Made by a program: the position numbers and the translations under genes. The notes beneath the pieces were generated by a model. It made no database searches and had not been told where the DNA came from. It saw only the letters and a program-made list of their open reading frames with translations. DNA of 64,000 nt. It comes from Sialis fuliginosa (lineage: Eukaryota; Arthropoda; Insecta; Megaloptera; Sialidae). Positions 1 through 10,200 of the stretch are shown here, one piece after another (within the stretch, counting starts at the first letter, position 1; each line of letters opens with the position of its first letter). Location: assembly GCA_961205875.1 (NCBI GenBank), contig OY540810.1, forward strand, positions 23,250,001-23,314,000. The letters run 5' to 3'.

Positions 1-540
1 ATTGAGTTGTTTAAAAAAAAGTATAACCGAAAATAACAATAATAAACCTTATTTTGTTGGTACAGGAAACTAACCAGTGGTTTCCAAACTCAATACTTTT
101 GAAATATATATTATTTGATAAGTTACACGTAAGTATAAACTATTATTTCAAAAAAGAAATGAGAACATTTCCAGTAAACATATCTTTTATACTAGTTCAC
201 GATCGACGCTCGGTTTGATACCGCTGTTCTATATAATTTCCCTCGATAATTGGTATGTAACGCCGAATAATTAGCGGTTTCTCACACTACCATATTCATT
301 TGCTCTGGCTATAACATCCATTCAATAAATGAGGAAGTATGTAGTGATGAATATTGAGTTCTCGGAATGTTTGCAAAGATTTTAAAGGTGGATTAAAATA
401 CATTTTTTTAAATAATTATATCTACCTTTTTCAAAAACCTTCTGTTATCTTTAGGTAAAGTTTAGTAACATCCACAAAAGTTTCGTTTTCTCAATATGAT
501 TTTTTCATTGTTTTAAAGAATTATAATAACTAAATACGAA
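1..540. other. AT-rich non-coding stretch
   Basis: No open frame, RNA gene or repeat end is clear here. Near position 72 the word CAGTGGTTTCCAAACT resembles the tip of a hAT transposon, but I see no partner end and no target duplication, so it is not called. Confidence 0.5.
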
Positions 541-899
541 ATTCGACCAATATTTTAACTGCCTTAACGACAACATACATACATGATTTTTTGTGCACAA
601 CTATATAAAATAAAAATAATTAAAAATTGGAAACACTTCATTTTTTATTATTAAGCGTAAAAGCTATTAATTACAACACAAATTTCCAAATAAAAACACT
701 GAAATTGAACGCGAATTGATTTGGTATTCTCTACGTTTGACAGAAACCCAAAACTATTTATTTTTGCAGCTTGGTGGCGCTAGGAGTATTGTTATGTTGT
801 TGAACGATGCGAGAGGAAATAAACAAACAGCGAGGGGAGAAATCATGTGTGTATGTTAACTTTATTTTACCTGCCTTAACGGCAACATATACACATACA
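541..899 (-). repeat. R-family repeat, copy 1 (inverted relative to copy at 52.7 kb)
   Basis: This 360-bp stretch is an inverted copy of 52679-53003. Shared blocks include the word CCTGCCTTAACGGCAACAT near the right end, a related word near the left end, and a middle block with CCCAAAACTATTTATTTTTG. As in the other copy, the same roughly 45-bp block sits at both ends in direct orientation. The class is not recognised. The right end lies 15 bp before a Helitron start, so the Helitron landed next to it or took over its edge. Confidence 0.7.
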
Positions 900-914
900 G
901 TTAATATAGTCCTA

Positions 915-1794
915 TCCTTAATATATATAAAGCTCAACGTCTCTCTGTCTGTCTGTCTGTCTGTCCGTTAGTTACCTTATCACTCGAGAACCACTTATCC
1001 GATTTACGTGTTTTTTTTTAATTCATAGGTACGTTCTCTGGCCAGGTTATAGGCTATATTTTTTTACGTTAGGTAACATAACAACTAAGCAGTGACGATA
1101 ATAGTAAATCAAGTCGGAAAAAATTTTGCCGTCGGCGCGCTGTTTTGTAATACGCTGCCTAAACCGTTCAATATAGAACAAAATAATGTATTAAAGAATT
1201 GTGCAGAATCAAAAGTTCTACAATTAAGTCCGCGACACCATATGTCTAACTTTTATATTTAAGTCACAATTACTGCTTTTATGTTACTAAGAAAACATTA
1301 AATATTTGGGTTCTGTTTACGTGGACTTATGACATGCAAAACATTAATCCTTATCGAAATAAATGATTTCATAGTCATAAGTACTTAATGTAGATATAAT
1401 TTGCCATTTACAGCATCCAATTTGGTCGTATAGTTTAGAAAATATCGAAATATATGTTATACGGGAAAATATTATTCGTGCGATGGTGACCCGTGTATGG
1501 CCATGGAACGTACCAACTAGAAGCGCAGGGCAGAGGGAAGGGAACAGGCCGGTATTCTTTTGATTGTCAATTGTTTATTTTGTTTTCAATAATTAACTTT
1601 TAAATTTAAATAGAACAAAAATTATTTATACTTTTTGTTCTGATTCGTTTTTGTTAGGTAGGTAATTTAAGTGTTATTTGGTTTTTATTACATTAATAAC
1701 TAATCGTGTTTGTAATTAATTCAACTATATATTTTTTAAATCCTAAACAATAATTCCGTAGTCCATGCGAGCGAAGCCGCGTGGGCCCAGCTAG
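915..1794 (+). mobile_element. Non-autonomous Helitron, family H1, copy 1 (880 bp)
   Basis: Helitrons insert between A and T, start with TC and end with CTRR after a short GC hairpin, without target duplication. Here A914 is followed by TCCTTAATATATATAAAG, and the right end has the hairpin word GCGAGCGAAGCCGCG about 12 bases before CTAG, followed by T1795. A CTGTCTGT microsatellite follows the left end. The second copy at 37039-37930 shows the same two ends and near-identical flanking arms, which fixes the boundaries. No Rep/helicase frame is present. The centre (about 1452-1570) differs completely from the other copy. Confidence 0.88.
1452..1570 (+). other. Copy-specific central segment of Helitron H1 copy 1
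   Basis: The arms on both sides align with 37039-37930, but this roughly 115-bp block does not. It is richer in G and C than the arms and is open in one forward frame across most of its length (from about 1478 to a stop near 1562). It may be a captured fragment of host or transposon DNA, as Helitrons often pick up. The translated piece was not recognised. Confidence 0.55.
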
Positions 1795-1859
1795 TTTATA
1801 ATAAAATGATCAGAAACATAAAAAAGTTAAACTAAAATAGGAGGTTGTAACTTGTATTA

Positions 1860-2032
1860 ATCAATTCAGTGGGAAAAATCTTGCGAGGGTGTTGTGGTTA
1901 GGTTAAGTAATGGGGAAGGGGTGTGTAGGTGTTCAAGGGAAAAAATTTACCCCTTATATCGCATGAAATATTTACGGTTTTGTATAATAAGTAGCGAAAA
2001 AGTGATAATATACGCACAGTTGCTACTTTATC
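1860..2032 (+). repeat. Possible decayed Helitron fragment
   Basis: The block around 1868-1990 (a GTGGGAAAAAT word, then a purine-rich stretch, then a TATCGCAT..GAAATATTTAC word) loosely follows the interior of the Helitron at 25.4 kb in order and spacing. No ends are visible, and the open frame that starts at 1894 is a by-product. Confidence is low because similarity is by eye only. Confidence 0.3.
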
Positions 2033-2401
2033 CGAGAGATTTACCTGTAGTAGGAGTTATAGTAACGTCACCATTTTTAGTCAAACCGGTGGTGACGCGA
2101 TTTATTAAAAAATCATTTATGTATTATTTGTGGCAAGAATGATAAAATAAAATTAAAATTGGACATAATGCAATAATATGGAGTATATGGATCTTGGTTT
2201 CTAGGTGCAAGCCGCGTCAATTTGGCCAAGATCCATATCCAGATCATCGCGGAAGCCTCAAATTTTTTATAATAAGGAGTATACTTAATGATACTGATTG
2301 ATAAAATCAGAAAATACCGTTGGAGTGAGACTTGGGTACTACAATCAATCAAAAATCGATTATGGTTTTCAGAGTTCTTGCTATGAGTATCTCTATTTTA
2401 C
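2033..2401 (+). repeat. F-family repeat, copy 1, with insertion
   Basis: This stretch aligns with 14384-14632: both have CCATTTTTAG.YAAACCGGTG, GGTGACGCGATTTATTAAAA, then a block with TACTTAATGAT..TTGATAAAATCAGA, then ACAATCAATCAAAAATCGAT. The two copies differ by about 100 bp inserted here at 2188-2283. No inverted ends were found, so the superfamily is open. Short frames on both strands (1894-2142 forward, 2113-2352 reverse) are incidental. Confidence 0.7.
2173..2283. mobile_element. 96-bp hairpin insert in F copy 1, flanked by 15-bp direct repeats
   Basis: The insert that separates the two F copies is bracketed by ATAATATGGAGTATA (2173-2187) and ATAATAAGGAGTATA (2269-2283), 14 of 15 bases alike. 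Inside, TATGGATCTTGG (2186-2197) pairs with CCAAGATCCATA (2226-2237) around a 28-base loop. The 14.4-kb copy has only one similar word at this place, which fits an insertion with a target duplication or a local duplication. Confidence 0.5.
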
Positions 2402-2431
2402 CCCTAGTTTCTCTTTTTGATACTAGAATAA

Positions 2432-2747
2432 TGTCCGGTGTTATATAGAAGCTATATAGCAAGTGCTTTTAAATAGATTATTAATTCTGCGATTGTATCT
2501 ATACAATTTAGAGCAGTAATATTTCAACTTATTGTAACACGGTTGGCTACTCTGATCGTACAAAATAATTTTCATAATATCACCACTGTTTTAATACCTT
2601 TGGTGTTTACATACCACGCATGCGCGAAAATTGTCAAACAATTAATGAAACTTCAAGAAAACTGCCAGATAGGTCTGAAACCTCATTTGGAATTGCTTGC
2701 TAGCTAGCAAAGTTAATTCGTTTTTATAAACATTTTAAAGCGGGACA
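2432..2747 (+). mobile_element. MITE family T1, copy 1 (PIF/Harbinger-like, TAA target duplication)
   Basis: The ends start TGTCC..GGACA and are bracketed by TAA at 2429-2431 and 2748-2750. The interior aligns with 51765-52096 through the shared word AAAATAATTTTCATAATATC followed by CACCACTGTTTTAATACC and a GCGCGAAA word. A three-base TWA duplication is the hallmark of PIF/Harbinger elements; the assignment rests on that alone. No transposase frame exists in 316 bp. Confidence 0.85.
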
Positions 2748-2750
2748 TAA

Positions 2751-3297
2751 ATCTAGACTTCTATAATTTTTAAATCTTGCTAACGAATGTTTCATCACAT
2801 GTGATCGCCTTTTGAAAATCACTAATCATTTCAAATCTAAACCATGACATAATGAAGTGTAAGATCTATCTAACTTGGAAACCCTGCTGTTTACAAACAT
2901 TATTTTATATAATTATAATTGCACACATACAATCACCCACGCATGCTAAGAATCCGAGAATATGAGTGCGTGAGAGAGATGTGTGTATGGCCTACATACT
3001 AGACACATGACTGACATCGCGAAACCATTGAGAATACTTCACGCTCTGCCACTTTGCATATGGTTCCATGGGAATGGACGGACAGGCGAACTGCGATTCG
3101 TCATGCCGGATGATAACTATGGCCTATCATCGAGTTTGTATAATATCCACTGTCTACTTACTTACCTGGCAATGCATAAATATTAGGTTTTTATTTTATT
3201 TTTATTTTATCGGTCCCATTAGCCTATGTGTTTTAACTTTGGATCAAAAAGAAATTGTCCCAAAATTTCAGACTCGTTGATCAAACCTGTGAACAGC
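2751..3297. other. Non-repetitive stretch without a gene
   Basis: There is a modestly GC-richer block at 2930-3130 with two overlapping open frames (2983-3186 and 3068-3280 forward). Neither translation looks like a known protein and neither has a convincing start context or splice sites. No repeat partner was found in the window. Confidence 0.4.
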
Positions 3298-3647
3298 GCA
3301 AACCGACTATTTTTTTCATTTGATTAAGCTCATTGAAAATTTTTTTTTGAAAATTTCTCAGAGCAATATTTTGTAGAGAATTAAGTGCTCAATTCATAAA
3401 TCCAATAATTTTAAAGATATATTAGTTTAAAAATTGGATTTTACTTTTTATGATAATGTTTAAGTGAATATATAACTTTCAAAATACTAGATCTATGAAT
3501 TGAGCACTTGCGATCTTTTTTGTATCAAATTTAATTCTCTAATTAGATGCTACTGTGAGAAATTAAAATAAATAACATTTTCAACGAGCTTTTCACGCAT
3601 ATGTCATTTTCCTATGTAAATCAAATGGGAAAAAGACATCGGTTTGC
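3298..3647. mobile_element. Foldback element, about 350 bp
   Basis: The left arm starting GCAAACCGA mirrors the right arm ending TCGGTTTGC. Matching blocks follow inward in order: CATTTGAT, AGCTC.TTGAAAAT, AATTTCTCA, TAGAGAATTAA, and GTGCTCAATTCATA paired with TATGAATTGAGCAC (near 3496). The arms have drifted and contain small indels, so this is an old copy. No flanking duplication was recognised. Confidence 0.75.
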
Positions 3648-4160
3648 AATGTCAAAATATATAACCAAACCAGTGGAATTTGACCCTATTTCTTATTTAT
3701 TTCTGAATAAAAAATGGCGCCTGTAGAGGGCTTCAAAGCAAAAAAAAAAATGTATACCACGGTGTGTTGGATGTCAAAATTTAAATCTAAATCAGTAGAA
3801 TTTGACCCTATTTTTATTTTTTTTTCTAATTCAAAAATGGAGCCAGCGCTGATGATAAAAGAGGGGTGGAACGGGGCTCCGACTTTCAGTGGGCTAAAAG
3901 TAGTATTTTATTTTGTTTTCCATTTCTAACTCGGTAACTACTGGCTCAAAAATTAGAAAAAAATGGTAATGAGGCTTTGGTGAGACTACAAACGACAAAT
4001 ACTAAAGTCAAAAATACCATTTTAAATTTTGAAGAAATAGAGGGGCGCCATAGATTTTTTATTTTTATTTTCATATCTAGGCATGTGGGGTGTCGAAATG
4101 TAGATCTCAATAAGTAGAATATGACCCTATTTTTTATTATTTTTCTAACTAAAAAATGCA
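3646..4160 (+). repeat. Degenerate repeat units of about 70 bp, three copies
   Basis: A unit that reads GATGTCAAAATTTAAATC, then TAGAATTTGACCCTATTT, then a T-rich run, then an AAAAAATGG word occurs near 3646-3722, 3769-3843 and 4090-4158. The first two are about 121 bp apart. The units abut the preceding foldback. Open frames at 3714-3929 (forward) and 3946-4215 (reverse) lie across these units and are not regarded as genes. Confidence 0.6.
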
Positions 4161-4215
4161 TCTGTGGTACCAAACAGTCCACGTAGTACGTACATGGAAC
4201 CCTTATGGTATACAC

Positions 4216-6405
4216 CCGTGTAGGTCTTGACCGAATTATTTAAGAACATGTAGGTATTACTTATAATTTTCATATCAAACTGCATTAATAATTAATAAGT
4301 TCGATGTAAACGTAATTTAAAATTAAATGGAAATCTTTGTGAAGGACAAGATATAGAATAGTTTCTCTAAAGAATTATGAAAATACCGTTGTAATGAGTG
4401 GTATTGGTTAAGATATATACATAAATTATGATTTGTCAGCATAGAAGTTAACTGCTACTGACATAAAAAAGTAATAGCTTCAATAGAATAATCGATTTTT
4501 CATAAAAATTATCCAATAGATTTATTGTGAGAAATTACTTTTGGTGGAATTGGTTGATTTTTTTAGTGTTTATAGTTATTTTAATGTTTGGGATTGTTTT
4601 TTTGGGAAAATGGTTTATTTCTCGAGTTTGTGCTTATAGTAACTAGATTATTAGTACATAAAAAACACAATATTAAAAAATCTGTTCTAAGAAATGTATA
4701 TATATGGTAAATATTATACATATAAAATATATACAAATATAATTACATCTAAATAATAGTTTTTGTTTTTGTGTTTGTCTTATAACTATAAAGTCAGTTG
4801 GACAACTAAAAACAAAGTTTATTAAAAACCTAAAAAAATATTGAAATTTTTTGTATTTCAAAAATTAGTATTAGTATTATATTTAAAACGCCTAATAATA
4901 AATGATATAATATAAATAATTATGATAACTGTCATATTGTGACGTAGGAAAAGAGTATATTGTTCAATTATTATTATTCCTATCTAACCACTTTAATTTT
5001 AAAATAAAAAAGGTTTTCTTCTCTTCAAAAAGTATAAAAATAATCCTTAAAAAATGTATACATTTATGTATACCTATTTTAAATTAAAGCCCCCAAAAAT
5101 ATTTAAAACATTGCTGAATTTGATATTTAAAAAAAAAGAGATTATTCTCCGTTGATGTTTATTTTTTTCCCTTTTGTAGGGACCTTGCATTTTTAGTTCT
5201 TTAAGGTCTCGGGTATATGAATATTAATATAGTTGCCGGTTGTCATATTATTTCTAAACACTTCCTTCTAGCCTGCACTATAAAACGTGTTAAACTGTTG
5301 AAATATCAAATAAATAAGAAGCCTTTGACAAAACAACATTCTTTTAAACAGTAAAATTATTATACCGATTTATAATAAAAATGTTTGAAATAAAATCACA
5401 GATAATTAAAATGTATCTCAAACATTAACAAAAATAACAATTAATGTAATGTCGCTGAAATTCAATTTCTTAGCAGAAAGTGTTAACTTATGTAATTTCT
5501 TCTATGATGTATAAAAAAATCTAGTGCCGACCAGGGAAGTTTATTTATTTTTAATTGTATATTTTATACTATAAATATTTTATTCAATATATTTTTTGTA
5601 AAATTTATTGGAATTAAAAGTTTTGATTTAAATAAAAAATTACGAATAAATTGAATATTTTTAAAAATAAATCTGCTTTTTATGCAACTGCTTTAAATAT
5701 GAATACCTGATTAATGTGGTTAGTTGTCAGAATATATTTTTAAGTGTATTTTCTACCAAGGAACCAAATTAAAAAGATTAATATTACCTAACGCTACGCA
5801 GAACATTATAAGCGCCAAGGCCGTTCAAAAATGCATTCTCAAACAGTGACAGCTATAAATAAGTACTTAAGTTTTTATTTAAATTTATAAGAAGAGGTAC
5901 ATCATTATTTTTATTTAATATAAATCGTTAATAAATGGAAATAAATAAATCACAATAGTTTTTTGTTTTCAAGTTACAAAATCTTATCCTTTTACAGCGC
6001 TATTTAATTAAGCAAGGTCTATATGTTAATTACCAAACACACTTAAGTCATTTTGTAGCCCGCTGAGACATTATTCATGTTTATATAACCTACACTAGGG
6101 TTAAACAAATTATTTTGATTTCTAATTTTAAATATTTACATGGCATTCATATTTCTTACAAAATTAATCATTTTTATGTGACCACTGGTTCCCATTTATA
6201 TGAAACAAAATTTTAAGGACCTTCATTGGAATACAAGTATTCATTAATTAAACTAAATGTTAATGCATACTTTAATAAGCATAAATCGTTTTGATTAATA
6301 AATAATAAGTTAGAAATGAATAAGTGTGTAACTAAATAATTCTATAATATTAATTATCTAGGAAGTAAATTATGATATAATATATTTTTCTACATACATT
6401 ATCAT
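4216..6405. other. AT-rich stretch without recognisable features
   Basis: Only short frames occur (for example reverse 4673-4861) with no recognisable product. No inverted or direct repeat partner was seen in the window. Confidence 0.5.
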
Positions 6406-6409
6406 TTCT

Positions 6410-7205
6410 AATATAATATTGTTGGAAGATATTCTTATGACAGTACGGTTTGTCATACCTGGTATTTAAAAAAAAAAACTTTCCAGCGGATTGTTCCCAA
6501 AATAATGAATTTTCAGAAAAAAATGTCATGATTTCAAAGGTCACCTTGATAGGTTTTCATAGTCAACTTTTCATCTTCAAGTGGAAATCCAATTTTTTGT
6601 TGAAGAATTTGTTCTGAAAATATAATTTTTTATTATCTATGTTCTAAGTAAAATAAACAGAATTTTTTGATTTTCAATAATTTTTACTCGAAAACTATCA
6701 ATTTTAAAAAATAATCGCATCATACGAAAAGTGTTTACCTTTAAACAAGGATTCTCTGAGATTTAAAAAAAAATTATACCTAATTAATTTTTTTCATAAA
6801 AAGTTGCATAAAAAATTAATTATAAAATTGAAATACATTTCTCCGAGAAACCTTGCTTGGATCAAAGTACTATACTATTTTTTTAAATTTACGTTTTTCG
6901 AGTACAAAAATTATTCAAAATTCAAAATTTTTTGTTTATCCTAAAAAATGGACATTTTGAGAAAAAAATGTTTCAGAGAAAATTTGTTTATTTCCCCCTG
7001 TAAAATTACGAATCTGCAACAAAAAATATGAGTTTATATTTGAATAGTTGAAACTGAAAACCCATCTCAGTATCCTTTCCTAATAATGTAAATTTTTAGC
7101 GTATTTGAAATCATAAAACTTTTGTCTGAAATATTTTTTCTGAAAATCTGTTATTTTTATATAAATAATTCGCTGGAAAGTTCAAATAAAAAAACATACG
7201 GTATA
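6410..7205. mobile_element. Large decayed foldback element, nearly 800 bp
   Basis: Blocks on the left reappear in reverse complement on the right in mirrored order about a centre near 6805: AACTTTCCAGCG (6479) with CGCTGGAAAGTT (7171); CTGAAAAT-type and ATGATTTC/GAAATCAT blocks; AATAATTTTTACTCGAAAAC (6681) with its counterpart near 6893-6920; and AAGGATTCTCTGAGA (6749) with TCTCCGAGAAACCTT (6840). The arms differ at many bases, so it is old. It could be a decayed large MITE or an inverted duplication. Confidence 0.7.
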
Positions 7206-10200
7206 TATGTATATAAATATTTTTCAAATAAAGTACTAACCATGTCTGAAGAAATTAATATTAATATAATTCTGACACGAAAACAATTAATCACCAATCC
7301 CTGTATTTATAAATAATTGAAATTGATACCTTTAAGGACGGCTTTCAGAAAAATATAAATTAAATTCATAAACATAATTGGCTCTACAGAAACACATGGT
7401 GGTATGTTTATCGAAATTATAGCTTTCAGTGTTTTAAAATTATTTCACTTATCAATAACTGCATGACAACCAGTTTTAAATTGCCTCTTTCTGTCGAATT
7501 GTTGATGTTCAAACAAACGCACCGAGCTTTCGACACTTTCAGGTGTCAAATATGGAAAATATCGCTCGTAAAAACTGTATTATTAAATTTAATTTTCATA
7601 AACCGATACTAGAATTATTGCAATTAACTGAAATATGTTAAACTTGTCATTAAAATATACAAAATAAACAGTTACTCAACCCTTTCATTAATGATGTTTT
7701 TTATAAAAAAATATATTTTCTATTTCTTTGTATTGTAAAATCGTAAGAACTGCTGCGAGTGCCACGGGATTTTGATATACGTATTACTGAGAGTGAAAAA
7801 TACATGTTTCTAATTTTATTTAAAAAAATATTTCTAGTAAACTGATAATAGATAAAAAAAAATTGAATGGAATATACAGGGTAATTTATAACTAGTGTAA
7901 AAAAAATTAACAGTAGATGGAGGATGAAATTCTAAGCAAAAAACTTTATGTGAACTTGTGTCCGGAAATTTTTCGTGAGGGAGCTACAGCCTTTCAAAAA
8001 ATTTTGCCAAAAGTGAGTGTTTATTTAATATCTAGAGAACTCATTGTGATACAGTTATAAGATTTGATACAGGGTTTAGTATTAATACATACATCAAACA
8101 ATCATAATTTAGACCAGGGATGTATGGGGCCAGTAGGCCCGCCGATTTTTATCAACTATTTTTTTGTTCTTTAATTTTTTTCTGAGTAGGGTACTTGTAG
8201 AAGATTAAATGACACAAAATACACAAAAATATACTGTTCATTTATCATAAGATCAACCGTTTTCGAGAAATATTGAAAAATTAAAGTACTACAGAATTTT
8301 ACTTAATACGGATGCTTCAAATAACACTAAATAACTTTATATTCTTGTTTTATAATTAAAAATAAGATAAAAAGTTAATATAAATATACTTCCTAATACT
8401 TGTCATCATAGACTTATAGCCAGTTGTATTACTGTTATGTACTTTACTAAAATTACTAAAATACGAAACTATAAATGACTATTTGTGCAATTTTGGAGGC
8501 ATATTTATAATATCTTTTTATCGTATTTTTAATTATAGAACAAGAATATAAACTTATTTTGTACCTGTTGTTTTGTTCAGAATAACTTTGAAACATACCG
8601 AACTGATTTTAATGAAACTTTCACTGTACAAACGCTTAACACTCTAGAAGTAATTTAAGCAAGATATCATCACGCTGTTCCATGAATGAGCTGAACAGTG
8701 AGTTAGTGAATTACTACTGAACCGATTTTAGTGGGATTTTTATTGTAACATAATGTAGTCAAATCAATGACAAAACAAACACAGCAATAATGTGGCTGGA
8801 TGGCGCGGTAGAGGGAGCTACTATCGTGGCCGGGATGTGGAGCATAAATGAATTTAACTTTAATATTATTTTATAATAATAATATTAAAATTAATGATAT
8901 TTTTATGAAATGTTTTGAAGAATTATTTAACAATACAATTCTGGTAATAAAATGGATTTATAATGCTTGGCTTTTTTGTATACCCCTAAATTGTTTTGAA
9001 TCAACGAAACAATTTGTACATAGCATTATGTATTTGTATTACAAGTCTAATTTAAAATCACACAAAGTACTTGTAGAACATTCATTTAATTTGCGCATCT
9101 TCAGTTAAACGTCATACATGAGAAATAATAATGACGTAATTTCAAAAACATAACTTATAAACAGTGTCAGCTGTATAATATCTTTAAAGAAGTATTAATA
9201 GTTTATTTACCGCAGTAAGACTTCTTTTCCATTAGTTCAGTTAATAGATATTACATGAAATATGAGTTTTTTGCAATGAATCAGATGAACTGAGTAATTT
9301 TGCGTTTTAATTTTTAGGCTCGCATTCTAACATGCCTATTTGCTCAAATTTACTAAGAGATCTAAACGTCATCGAAGTGTACCAATAACTGAAATTTGCA
9401 CAACAAAATTACAGCTTGTGTATTTTTTAGCACAAAACTTCCGCAAAATAATTATTCGTGAATCGGGGTCTTAAAAGATGATTGGAACCTTCTTCCTCAT
9501 TAAATAATGAAGTACAATTGTCAAAATCGTCCCATGCCCTAATACCGTGCTAAACTCATCGTACAAAATGGTACATCTAATGGTGAATAGTTGCCCTAGT
9601 GGTTTATGTGGTTAGTATTTAACCATAACAGTTTGAGATCATACATGTAATTAGTGAGTCCGTAAAAAATATAATAAATATTTTCGCCAAGGTAAGTTTT
9701 TTCGACAAATAGTTACGTATCCGTGTAGAGTAGTGTATATGCAAGGTACTTTTATACTTTTTGTCGGCCTAAGATTGCTGAAGGATAGAGATTAAAGAGA
9801 TGTATATGGATTAAAAACAAACACACACAAATCATGTTACGATTCTCGCGGGCTGAGTTTTTCTTACAATTAGTCGTAAGTTGCCTTATATCGTCCCCAA
9901 TATCATTCAAGGGACACTCTCAAAGATTACGCTAAATAGTCAAATAAGACCCCAGAAGAGCATATAACTTTGATATACTATATAGAAAAAATTCTATAGA
10001 CATTTTCGTATATTTATATTTAAAATATTAGGATACGAAAAATATTATAACTGATTTTGTAACTCTTAAAAAATGAATTGTTTTTCTTGCTCAAATTTTC
10101 TGTCAAGTTGATTTCATAAGTAAATTCTAATAAATGGGTAAATTTCTAATGTGTGCTGTGAGTTTTAGTGATTTTTCCCTAAAAGTATTAGATTTATTTA

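Noticed and set aside
70-86. CAGTGGTTTCCAAACT as a hAT tip
   Set aside because: No opposite end and no 8-bp duplication; ACCACTGGTTCCCA at 6181 is in the wrong arrangement.
8577-8840. ACCGA.CTGATTTTA phrases as part of a LINE or Helitron
   Set aside because: The phrase is widespread in insect repeats and no end, frame or second copy fixes its class here.
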